Both the position numbers and the translations under genes were made by a program. Shown here piece after piece: positions 1-4,774 of a stretch of 5,190 bases of DNA. The DNA comes from Phycisphaerales bacterium (lineage in GTDB: Bacteria > Planctomycetota > Phycisphaerae > Phycisphaerales > UBA1924). Position 1 is the stretch's first letter. The number at the start of each line of letters is the position of its first letter. The stretch covers positions 1 to 5,190 of the forward strand of contig JAGVLZ010000096.1 of NCBI GenBank assembly GCA_020054055.1. Reading direction: 5' to 3'. The notes under the pieces are model-generated. The model worked only from the letters and a program-made list of their open reading frames with translations, searched no databases and was not told the origin of the DNA.

Positions 1-1
1 G

Positions 2-445
2 CTCGAGTTGGGCGCGGCCGTGACGATCTTCGCGCGGAAAAGTGAGCGAGCGGAGCAACTCGTCGCTGACCTGTTGGCCGCCGGAGCATCCCCGGGGAGT
101 CTCCGCGTGGCAGGTTGGGCAAGCGTCTCGAACTCGGGCTGCACCATCCTGGCGAACTGCACGCCCATCGGGATGTCCGATAGCCCGGATTCGGCCAATT
201 CGCCGCTTACCTGTCAGGTCCTGCAAACGCTCGGGAAATCAACCGTGATCTTCGACACCGTCTACAACCCGATCGAGACCCCCCTGCTGCGTGCCGCACG
301 CGAATCCGGCCTCCGAACCGCCGATGGCGGCGCGATGTTCGTCGTCCAGGCGGCCGCCCAGTTCGAGGCCTGGACCGGCCGCCCCGCTCCGAAAGAACTC
401 TTCCGCCGCGTTCTTCTTGAAACTCTCTTTACAAAGGATCCGTAG
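2..445 (+). CDS. aroE: Shikimate dehydrogenase (NADP+), C-terminal part; 5' end outside window
   Basis: AroE reduces 3-dehydroshikimate to shikimate with NADPH in the cytoplasmic chorismate pathway. The visible 147 residues begin inside the nucleotide-binding Rossmann domain (LGAAVTIFARK, the second beta strand, with an Arg suited to the NADP 2'-phosphate). They continue through NCTPIGM (fragment residues 52-58), DTVYNPIETPLL (85-96) and a C-terminal GGAMFVVQAAAQFEAWTG stretch (about 109-126) whose Gln is the conserved substrate-contacting residue. All are hallmarks of the family. A full-length protein is about 270-290 residues, so roughly half is missing upstream. In some bacteria, including PVC-group members, AroE is fused behind a type I dehydroquinase; this window cannot show whether that holds here. 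It ends with TAG, and the next gene starts 11 bases later, so the two are probably co-transcribed. The frame is open to the window edge; the TTG at 8 is not a start. Confidence 0.94.
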   Translation, partial: LELGAAVTIFARKSERAEQLVADLLAAGASPGSLRVAGWASVSNSGCTILANCTPIGMSDSPDSANSPLTCQVLQTLGKSTVIFDTVYNPIETPLLRAARESGLRTADGGAMFVVQAAAQFEAWTGRPAPKELFRRVLLETLFTKDP

Positions 446-447
446 GA
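444..447 (+). promoter_or_regulatory. Ribosome binding site of the DUF5658-like gene
   Basis: AGGA overlaps the aroE stop codon and lies 9 bases before the ATG at 457. It is a modest Shine-Dalgarno match, but it fits an in-operon gene translated after aroE. Confidence 0.45.
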
Positions 448-456
448 TTAACCGTC

Positions 457-789
457 ATGGTCAGGGAACCGGTGCTCTATCCCCGGATCTACCCGTGGTA
501 CGTCATAGTGGCGACACTCGACGTGCTGCTCACCTGGCTGATCCTGTCGGCCTTTGACGGCATCGAACTCAACCCCATCGCGGCGGGGGTCATCAACTCC
601 GGCGGCATGACTGCCGCGACCTTCTACAAGTTCGCCACCGTCATGTTCGTCATGTGGGCGTGCGAATACATCGGCCGCCGCAAACTCCTCACGGGCCGTC
701 GGCTGGCCTTCTACGCGGTCGTGCTCAACTGCATCCCCATCACCGCGAGCATGGCGCAACTGGCGGTCGCCGGCGCGCCCGCGATGTAA
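457..789 (+). CDS. Small three-helix membrane protein, DUF5658-like
   Basis: This 110-residue protein is predicted to sit in the cytoplasmic membrane with three helices, at about residues 14-32, 55-72 and 83-103. The first helix carries LDVLLTW, followed by the loop motif GIELNP (35-40), and the second opens with YKF (57-59). The pattern D..T followed by E-x-NP and then KF is what I recall of the DUF5658 family, small bacterial and archaeal membrane proteins of unknown function. Basic residues (RR at 74-75, RR at 81-82) lie between helices 2 and 3, suggesting that this loop faces the cytoplasm. ATG 457 follows the AGGA site and gives a complete first helix. It follows aroE by 11 bases, which suggests co-transcription rather than a shared pathway. 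Its stop at 789 is 4 bases from the end of the opposing gene. No function is claimed. Confidence 0.78.
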   Translation: MVREPVLYPRIYPWYVIVATLDVLLTWLILSAFDGIELNPIAAGVINSGGMTAATFYKFATVMFVMWACEYIGRRKLLTGRRLAFYAVVLNCIPITASMAQLAVAGAPAM

Positions 790-793
790 CGGC

Positions 794-1312
794 TCACCAC
801 GCCTCGAACCCGCTGCTCGTCAGGAGGGTTCGGAATGATTCGCTGAACACAAAGTTGTGCTTGGGGAACTCAGCCCCCCCTCGATTCTGGTCGAGGTGGC
901 TGAACATGAGGTCGACCCGCCCGATCTCGGTGCATGTCTGCGTGGTCGCGGTGTGCTCGATCAGTTCGACGATCCCCTTCGTCGACGCCCCCGTGATGTC
1001 GAACCGTTCCATGGCCGCTGTGTAGCGCAGCGTGGTGCCGGGCGTGGCGTCGCGCGTGATCTCGGCGGAGTTCACCTTTGCGAGCACGACTTTCTCTTTG
1101 AACCCCCCCGCATGACCGACCAGAATCCCCGCCGACTGTGCCATCCCCTCGATGATGAGCGATGCGGGCATGACCGGCAGCGGCGCCTGGCCCCCGGCGC
1201 CGGCCGCGAAGTGGTCGTGCAGGTGCTCCTCCGACAAGGAAACATTTTTGACCGCGACAAGCCGCTCCCGCGGCACGAGTTCGACGATTCGGTCAATCCA
1301 CATCCAGCGCAT
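794..1312 (-). CDS. Divergent FabZ-type hotdog 3-hydroxyacyl-ACP dehydratase
   Basis: This 172-residue cytoplasmic hotdog protein resembles FabZ, which removes water from 3-hydroxyacyl-ACP to give the trans-2-enoyl-ACP. Presumed catalytic residues are His34 (in LHDHF) and Glu55 (in LIIEGMAQSAGIL). Relative to standard FabZ, the His-to-Glu spacing is 21 rather than 14, because about 7 extra residues (AGAGGQA region, 37-45) lie in the active-site loop. The usual HFPG is HFAAG, and MPG is MPAS. The N-terminus (VKNVSLSEEHLHDHF) closely matches the other dehydratase of this operon. ATG at 1312 is preferred over the adjacent TTG at 1315 because GGCGGTGA lies just upstream, 12 bases after the acyl carrier protein stop. 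It is the last gene of the operon and ends 4 bases from the converging membrane-protein gene. The substrate chain is unknown; a thioesterase or a non-catalytic partner role is possible. Confidence 0.85.
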   Translation of the reverse strand: MRWMWIDRIVELVPRERLVAVKNVSLSEEHLHDHFAAGAGGQAPLPVMPASLIIEGMAQSAGILVGHAGGFKEKVVLAKVNSAEITRDATPGTTLRYTAAMERFDITGASTKGIVELIEHTATTQTCTEIGRVDLMFSHLDQNRGGAEFPKHNFVFSESFRTLLTSSGFEAW

Positions 1313-1315
1313 CAA

Positions 1316-1323
1316 TCACCGCC
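1316..1323 (-). promoter_or_regulatory. Ribosome binding site of the second dehydratase gene
   Basis: On the minus strand the 12 bases between the carrier-protein TGA and ATG 1312 read GGGCGGTGATTG. The GGTGA core, 4 bases before the ATG, decides for this ATG over the in-frame TTG immediately upstream. Confidence 0.5.
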
Positions 1324-1324
1324 C

Positions 1325-1720
1325 TCAAGCGGGAGCGCCGGCCCCGAGTTTCCGTTCGATGTACTTCACCAGCACCGCGACAGTGAAGATGTTGCCCACC
1401 TGCCCCAGTCGCGGGTCCTTCGCGAACTCCGTGAAGTCGATGTGCGGGAGTTTCCGCCGCATCTCCGCGAGCCCGGCGTCGGTGACTTTGCCGTCCTGCA
1501 CGAACTTCGGGTCGCCCGCCGTGCTGTCAGGGAAGAGTTCGCCCTGGGGGATCTTCACGCCGAATGCCTGTTCGAGTTTGAACGTGATGTCCAGGAAATC
1601 GATGGATTCCGCACCGAGGTCGGTGGTCAAACGGGCGTTTTCCGCCACCTCGTCGTCGTCCACGCCGAGCGCATCGCAAAGGACTTCCCTGACCTTCTCG
1701 AAGATTTCATCACGATTCAT
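1325..1720 (-). CDS. Atypical acyl carrier protein with long insert
   Basis: This 131-residue carrier protein should hold growing acyl chains on a 4'-phosphopantetheine arm for the flanking dehydratases. Helix I (residues 3-18) leads to LTTDLGAESIDFLDI, in which Ser39 replaces the Ser of the classic DSL motif and is the predicted attachment site. Helix II (40-54) ends at KIP (56-58). A normal ACP of about 78 residues would then reach its last helix after some 7 residues. Here TV (113-114) of the last helix (IFTVAVLVKYIERKL) comes 54 residues later. The extra part contains FVQDGKVTDAGLAEMRRKLP, predicted helical and charged. I recall such long ACPs from planctomycete genomes, but cannot check here. 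ATG 1720 is chosen because AAGGA lies 6 bases upstream and Helix I begins right after it; the open frame further upstream is Arg-rich and un-ACP-like. It sits 91 bases after the first dehydratase gene and 12 bases before the second. Confidence 0.9.
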   Translation of the reverse strand: MNRDEIFEKVREVLCDALGVDDDEVAENARLTTDLGAESIDFLDITFKLEQAFGVKIPQGELFPDSTAGDPKFVQDGKVTDAGLAEMRRKLPHIDFTEFAKDPRLGQVGNIFTVAVLVKYIERKLGAGAPA

Positions 1721-1726
1721 GCCGTT

Positions 1727-1731
1727 TCCTT
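1727..1731 (-). promoter_or_regulatory. Shine-Dalgarno site of the acyl carrier protein gene
   Basis: AAGGA on the minus strand, 6 bases before ATG 1720, is the strongest ribosome binding site in the window and fixes the start of the carrier protein. Confidence 0.75.
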
Positions 1732-1756
1732 GGAGTCGCGGAGCCCCGCGCGCACC

Positions 1757-1762
1757 ATTATG
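1757..1762 (-). promoter_or_regulatory. Possible internal -10 element ahead of the acyl carrier protein gene
   Basis: CATAAT on the minus strand (5 of 6 to TATAAT) lies in the 91-base gap between the first dehydratase and the carrier protein, about 36 bases before ATG 1720. It sits within a 9-base near-palindrome (CCATTATGG). No convincing -35 is seen at 16-18 bases, so this may be chance. If real, it would let the carrier protein be made apart from the first dehydratase. Confidence 0.27.
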
Positions 1763-1811
1763 GCGGTTTTCGCCCGGGATTGCACTCGGACGATGTTCGG
1801 GGCGCACCCCA

Positions 1812-2237
1812 TCATCCCGAGACCGCCGCGACGCGCACCGGCCGAAGCGTGAAACGCCCCGAAACGCACGCCGGCGTCTCGGCACCGAGTGCGATCCCCG
1901 CCCGGACCACGCTTGCCGATCCCTTGAACTCGAACTGACCGCCTTCGGCCGACTTCAACAGCAAAACCTCGACGCGCATCGAGTCTCCCGGCCTGACGAA
2001 GGTGCCGTACTTGAGCGCCCGCACGCTCCCGAGCACATGCCGGGCGAGCGCGGGGTCTCGCATCGAAAGCAGCCGCCTTGCCGCCTGCGTCATCGCCTCG
2101 ATCATGAAGACCCCCGGCAGGACAGGAAAACTTGGAAAATGGTCCTGAAGGTACTCCTCGGACGCCGAGACGTTTTTGACGGTCACGATGCGGTCAGCGG
2201 ACGATTCGAGCACCGCGTCCACAAAGTCAAAGTGCAT
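1812..2237 (-). CDS. FabZ-type 3-hydroxyacyl-ACP dehydratase
   Basis: This 141-residue hotdog-fold protein has the normal FabZ length and active site. His33 is in DHFPSFPVLPG and Glu47 in MIEAMTQAARRLL, 14 residues apart as in the canonical enzyme. It is predicted to dehydrate 3-hydroxyacyl-ACP in the cytoplasm. The start is well fixed: the codon before ATG 2237 is an in-frame TGA, and the N-terminus (VKNVSASEEYLQDHF) lines up with the other dehydratase at 794-1312. As first gene of the three-gene operon it has no Shine-Dalgarno sequence; instead TATGCT ends 6 bases before the ATG, suggesting a leaderless message. Housekeeping FabZ genes usually sit with lpxC/lpxA or fab genes. Here the partners are a special ACP and a paralogue, so I infer a secondary lipid pathway and leave the symbol blank. 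Confidence 0.9.
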   Translation of the reverse strand: MHFDFVDAVLESSADRIVTVKNVSASEEYLQDHFPSFPVLPGVFMIEAMTQAARRLLSMRDPALARHVLGSVRALKYGTFVRPGDSMRVEVLLLKSAEGGQFEFKGSASVVRAGIALGAETPACVSGRFTLRPVRVAAVSG

Positions 2238-2243
2238 TCAGGG

Positions 2244-2249
2244 AGCATA
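2244..2249 (-). promoter_or_regulatory. -10-like TATGCT ahead of the dehydratase/ACP operon (leaderless type)
   Basis: TATGCT on the minus strand (4 of 6 to TATAAT) is followed by 6 bases and then ATG 2237, so transcription would begin at or next to the start codon. No -35 match is evident, and the six bases before the ATG (CCCTGA) cannot serve as a Shine-Dalgarno site. This is the proposed promoter of the three-gene operon. Confidence 0.5.
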
Positions 2250-2264
2250 GCCGGGCAACAATCC

Positions 2265-2270
2265 TACGAT
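2265..2270 (+). promoter_or_regulatory. -10-like TACGAT ahead of the zinc-ribbon membrane protein gene (leaderless type)
   Basis: TACGAT (4 of 6 to TATAAT) is followed by 7 bases, CTCCTCC, and then GTG 2278. The spacer is anti-purine, so no ribosome binding site exists. It lies 15 bases from the oppositely oriented TATGCT of the dehydratase operon. Confidence 0.45.
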
Positions 2271-2277
2271 CTCCTCC

Positions 2278-3168
2278 GTGACCAAGGCCGCATCGAGCAA
2301 GACGGCGACCGCCGCCGCCGCCCCGGCGAGGCGGTACTGCCGGGCGTGCGTGCAGGACCTCTCCGGGCTGACTTGCGCGCGATGCCCCGAGTGCGGACGG
2401 GGCTTTGATCCGGCGGACCCCTCGACAACTCTGCCCACTCCTGTTCCTGAATGGCGGCGTTCGCTCATCCTCAAGCACGGCGTTCGGCTCGCGACGGTCC
2501 TGCTCGTCATCGTGGGCTTTTACTACACCGCGTTCCCTCGCCCCGCGGATTGGTCCGCCTGGCGACTCCTGCCGAACGATTGGCGCTTGTGGGTCTGGTT
2601 CGGCCGACCCATCGGCGTGATGCATATCCGCACAGACGGCACCAAAATCAATGCGGACCCGTGGCTGAACGGACCGTTGGACCTCGCACCCTTCCTTTCG
2701 CCCGATCACGACGTCTACGCCTACGTCTGGTTCGGCAACGAGACCCGACGCGAGGCCTACCGCGCCGACATCGGCACGCTCGCGTGGCGCATCGAAGACC
2801 TGGGCGCGAATCGCTATCGCATGCGCGTCCTCGAGCCGGGCATTCGACTGGAAGCGCTGCTCGCCGGGTTTAACTCGATCAAAGGCAACGGCCGCTTCTT
2901 CGGCGTGCGCGTCGGACCGCCCGATCGCCGAGTCAGCGCCGGCCCCTTCAGCGCCGACGGCAGCGAGGCCGCGGTCTTCTCGTCACTCGTCCGTCATTAC
3001 GGCGTGCGGATCACCCCGTTCCGACTGACGAGCGACCAGACCTACGTCTGGACGTGGGATCACGTCGCGGGATCGATGGCGCCGGCGGACATCATCCCTG
3101 AGACCGCCGAGGATTACCCCCTCGACGATTCCGATCCCAGGCGTGTGCTGATCCCCAAACCTGAGTAG
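2278..3168 (+). CDS. Zinc-ribbon, single-pass membrane protein of unknown function
   Basis: I do not recognise a named family for the whole 296-residue protein. An Ala/Lys-rich start (1-19) leads to a zinc-ribbon-like knuckle: CRAC (21-24), DLSGL, then CPEC (36-39) and GFDPADPST. Such ribbons are common at the N-terminus of planctomycete membrane proteins. A basic stretch WRRSLILKHGVR (59-70) precedes one hydrophobic helix (about 69-86), so the positive-inside rule puts the ribbon in the cytoplasm and the 210-residue C-terminal part outside. That part is rich in Trp, Tyr and Arg, has no Cys, and looks like a folded beta-rich domain with no catalytic motif I can name. GTG 2278 is the only start before the ribbon after the in-frame TAG at 2248. 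It is divergent from the dehydratase operon by 40 bases and precedes purM by 49. Codon bias matches neighbours. Sensor or envelope assembly roles are guesses only. Confidence 0.83.
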   Translation: MTKAASSKTATAAAAPARRYCRACVQDLSGLTCARCPECGRGFDPADPSTTLPTPVPEWRRSLILKHGVRLATVLLVIVGFYYTAFPRPADWSAWRLLPNDWRLWVWFGRPIGVMHIRTDGTKINADPWLNGPLDLAPFLSPDHDVYAYVWFGNETRREAYRADIGTLAWRIEDLGANRYRMRVLEPGIRLEALLAGFNSIKGNGRFFGVRVGPPDRRVSAGPFSADGSEAAVFSSLVRHYGVRITPFRLTSDQTYVWTWDHVAGSMAPADIIPETAEDYPLDDSDPRRVLIPKPE

Positions 3169-3204
3169 ATTCTCATCGACGCTCAGGCCCGCTCCACCTC
3201 CCGC

Positions 3205-3210
3205 TATCTT
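3205..3210 (+). promoter_or_regulatory. -10-like TATCTT ahead of purM (leaderless type)
   Basis: TATCTT (4 of 6 to TATAAT) is followed by the 7 bases CTCCCCG and ATG 3218. The spacer is pyrimidine-rich, with no Shine-Dalgarno match. The site lies within the 49-base gap after the zinc-ribbon gene, so purM may have its own promoter. No good -35 is seen. Confidence 0.45.
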
Positions 3211-3217
3211 CTCCCCG

Positions 3218-4351
3218 ATGCCCAAGGGACCGAAGCGGAACGGATCGAGCGAACACGGCGCGCCGGAGGTCGGCCGTCGCGGCCTCACATACGCCGCCGC
3301 AGGCGTGGATATCGACGAGGGAGACCGATTCGTCGATCTGATCCAGCGTCACGTCCGCAAGACCCACGGCCCGCGCGTCCTGCACAACCCCTGGGGCTTC
3401 GCCGGCCTCTTCCGCCTCGACTACAACGAGTCCCTCTACAAGAAGAACTTCCGCGAGCCGGTCCTGCTCGCCTGCACCGACGGCGTCGGCACCAAGATCC
3501 GCCTCGCGGTGGACATGGACAAGTTCGACACCATCGGCATCGACCTCGTCGCGATGAACGTGAACGATCTCGTCGTGCAAGGTGGCGAGCCGCTGATTTT
3601 TCTCGACTACCTCGCGTGCGGGAAATTGATTCCCGAGCGTTTGGAGCAGATCGTGCGGGGGATCGCCTTCGCGTGTCGCGAGGTCGGGGCCGCGTTGCTC
3701 GGCGGCGAGACCGCGGAGATGCCCGACGTGTATCGACCCGACGACATCGACCTCGCGGGCTTTGCCGTGGGGGTCGTCGAACTCTCGCGCGTCACCGACC
3801 CGGGGCGCGTCGAGCCGGGGGACATCGTCATCGGCCTCGAATCCGACGGCGTGCACAGCAACGGCTACTCGCTGGTCCGCAAGATCGTCGAGCACGCGGG
3901 GCTCGACCTCCACAAGAAGTACAAGGACCTCGACCCCAAACACCCGCTCGGCGAAGTGCTGCTTCAGCCAACGCGACTCTACGCCAAGCCCATCGTCAAA
4001 CTCCTGCACCGCTACACCGTGAAGAAGGTCATCTCGGGGATGGCGCACATCACGGGCGGCGGCCTCGCCGACAACCTCGTCCGCGCGCTGCATCCCGGGG
4101 TCGATGCGATTCTCGACGCGGATTCGTGGACGCCGCACCCGGTCTTCCCGTTCCTCCAGAAGCACGGCGATGTCTCGGACGAGGAAATGGCCCGGGTCTT
4201 CAACATGGGGATCGGGTATTGCCTCATCGTGAAGAAAGCATTTGCTTCGAGCGTCAAGACGCAGTTGAAACGGATGGGCGAAAGGCCGCGGGTGATCGGG
4301 AGGATTGAGAAGGGGAAGGGGCGAGTTGTCCTGAACGGGTCTTCAGGCTGA
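3218..4351 (+). CDS. purM: Phosphoribosylformylglycinamidine cyclo-ligase (AIR synthetase)
   Basis: PurM closes the imidazole ring of the purine precursor: FGAM plus ATP gives 5-aminoimidazole ribonucleotide, ADP and phosphate, in the cytoplasm as a homodimer. Family signatures run in the right order through 377 residues: LTYAAAGVDIDEGD (23-36), TDGVGTK (87-93), GIDLVAMNVNDL (107-118, with the metal/ATP-site Asp and Asn), GGETAEMP (162-169), SDGVHSNGYSLVR (209-221), HITGGGL (277-283) and FNMGIG (328-333). Length exceeds the usual 345-350 because of about 15 extra polar residues before LTYA; ATG 3218 is the only ATG, GTG or TTG in frame there. It has no Shine-Dalgarno but a TATCTT hexamer 7 bases upstream. 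The gene is separate from other pur genes. Its natural end seems to be GRVVL; the final NGSSG runs into the palindromic repeat at 4342, which supplies the last two codons and TGA stop. Confidence 0.98.
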   Translation: MPKGPKRNGSSEHGAPEVGRRGLTYAAAGVDIDEGDRFVDLIQRHVRKTHGPRVLHNPWGFAGLFRLDYNESLYKKNFREPVLLACTDGVGTKIRLAVDMDKFDTIGIDLVAMNVNDLVVQGGEPLIFLDYLACGKLIPERLEQIVRGIAFACREVGAALLGGETAEMPDVYRPDDIDLAGFAVGVVELSRVTDPGRVEPGDIVIGLESDGVHSNGYSLVRKIVEHAGLDLHKKYKDLDPKHPLGEVLLQPTRLYAKPIVKLLHRYTVKKVISGMAHITGGGLADNLVRALHPGVDAILDADSWTPHPVFPFLQKHGDVSDEEMARVFNMGIGYCLIVKKAFASSVKTQLKRMGERPRVIGRIEKGKGRVVLNGSSG

Positions 4352-4456
4352 AAGCCTGATAGTTCGTAGCCGGGGGCAGAGCGACGAGACTTCGAGGAGC
4401 GCCGTCCCCGGGAAAGAGACCAACTCAACCATCTCTGCACTCTGAAAGGGTGCAAG
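4342..4456 (+). repeat. Left arm of the inverted-repeat element
   Basis: It contains three potential hairpins in order: TCAGGCT-GAA-AGCCTGA (4343-4359), CCGGGGGC (4370-4377) with GTCCCCGG (4404-4411), and GCACTCT-GAA-AGGGTGC (4437-4453, one T-G pair). The first and third share a 7-base stem and GAA loop. GTAG (4366-4369) sits at the foot of the middle one. None is followed by a T-run, so they are not intrinsic terminators. The first overlaps the purM stop. Confidence 0.75.
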
Positions 4457-4550
4457 TATTCCTCCAAGGCGACGCATGGCCGCTCTACTTATTGATCTCC
4501 GCGCGGCTAAAGAGGTGGTGTCTCGGGCGAGTTTCGGACTTGTTGTGAAC

Positions 4551-4564
4551 CAACCGTTCGGTTG
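4551..4564. repeat. Short palindrome in the centre of the repeat element
   Basis: CAACCG-TT-CGGTTG forms a perfect 6-base stem with a 2-base centre, between the two arms and just outside the right arm. The loop is too tight for an ideal RNA hairpin, so a protein-binding palindrome or cruciform is as likely. No left-arm counterpart is seen. Confidence 0.5.
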
Positions 4565-4567
4565 CTT

Positions 4568-4674
4568 CTTGCACCCATTCAGGGTGCCAAGATGGATACC
4601 GGGGCTTTTTCCGGGGGCGGCGCTCGCGGACTCGCTCTGCCCCCGGCTACGAACTGCCAGGCTTTCAGCCTGAA
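4568..4674 (-). repeat. Right arm of the inverted-repeat element
   Basis: Read on the minus strand it repeats the left-arm plan. The outer hairpin is CAGGCT/AGCCTG (4658-4672) and GTAG is at 4650-4647. A perfect 8-base stem, CCGGGGGC (4611-4618) with GCCCCCGG (4639-4646), corresponds to the left-arm stem that carries one wobble pair. The inner hairpin is GCACCC/GGGTGC (4571-4587). Stem pairing is kept although loops differ between the arms, which argues that the structure matters. Confidence 0.75.
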
Positions 4675-4721
4675 AATCAGCGCGGATGCACACGAGCGCG
4701 TGCCTCTATTTGCGCAGAGAT

Positions 4722-4753
4722 CAAGAGATCGAGGCCGGCAAACTAATCTCTTG
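4722..4753. promoter_or_regulatory. Inverted repeat, candidate operator upstream of the 63-residue gene
   Basis: CAAGAGAT (4722-4729) and ATCTCTTG (4746-4753) form a perfect 8-base inverted repeat with 16 bases between. AGAGATC also occurs twice in tandem at 4716-4722 and 4724-4730. The repeat ends 9 bases before the proposed TACCCT -10 element, so it spans where a -35 would lie. A dimeric regulator, perhaps the small protein itself, could bind here; that is inference. Confidence 0.35.
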
Positions 4754-4762
4754 GCGCGCCCC

Positions 4763-4768
4763 TACCCT
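4763..4768 (+). promoter_or_regulatory. -10-like TACCCT ahead of the 63-residue gene (leaderless type)
   Basis: TACCCT (3 of 6 to TATAAT, but fitting TAnnnT) is followed by TTACGC and ATG 4775. No Shine-Dalgarno sequence is present. It is the weakest of the four such sites in the window. Confidence 0.35.
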
Positions 4769-4774
4769 TTACGC

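Larger units (their letters stand above)
4342..4674. repeat. 333-base imperfect inverted-repeat element, REP/MITE-like
   Basis: This covers most of the gene-free stretch between purM and the 63-residue gene. The left arm (4342-4456) and right arm (4568-4674) are inverted copies. Positions 4342-4358 and 4658-4674 match perfectly (17 bases), and 4361-4384 and 4632-4655 match perfectly (24 bases). Further in, the arms diverge but keep the same order of hairpins. About 111 bases (4457-4567) separate the arms. No transposase is encoded and no target-site duplication is obvious at TTCAGG/CCTGAA. It may be one MITE-like element or two inverted copies of a roughly 110-base dispersed module. That such modules recur in the genome is inferred from recollection of similar pseudo-peptides (HPFRVPRW) in planctomycete annotations. 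Confidence 0.85.

Noticed and set aside
790..793. Bidirectional terminator between the converging membrane-protein and dehydratase genes
   Set aside because: Only four bases separate the genes, and no stem-loop with flanking T- or A-runs is seen on either side.
857..1852. Plus-strand open frame of 331 codons across the dehydratase and ACP genes
   Set aside because: It is antisense to two well-supported genes on the minus strand. The peptide is Arg/His/Asp-rich with no domain pattern and spans two unrelated genes.
1721..1885. N-terminal extension of the acyl carrier protein up to 1885
   Set aside because: The extra 55 residues are Arg/Gly-rich, overlap the end of the first dehydratase gene, and have no ribosome binding site, whereas ATG 1720 has AAGGA and begins helix I.
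1152..2408. Plus-strand open frame of 418 codons across the dehydratase operon
   Set aside because: It runs through three antisense genes and into the zinc-ribbon gene in another frame. Composition is Ser/Arg/Pro-rich, as expected for a shadow frame.
3173..4165. Long minus-strand open frame (330 codons) opposite purM
   Set aside because: It lies antisense to a certain purM gene, its product is Val/Asp/Glu/Arg-rich low-complexity typical of the antisense of high-GC codons, and no family motif is visible.
4343..4359. Rho-independent terminator of purM
   Set aside because: The hairpin overlaps the stop codon and is followed by ATAGTTCG, with no T-run. It is part of the repeat, and any terminator role is unsupported.
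4476..4673. Plus-strand 65-codon open frame inside the repeat element
   Set aside because: It starts in the central spacer and reads through the right arm; the left arm yields the same peptide on the other strand, so it is repeat sequence read as protein.
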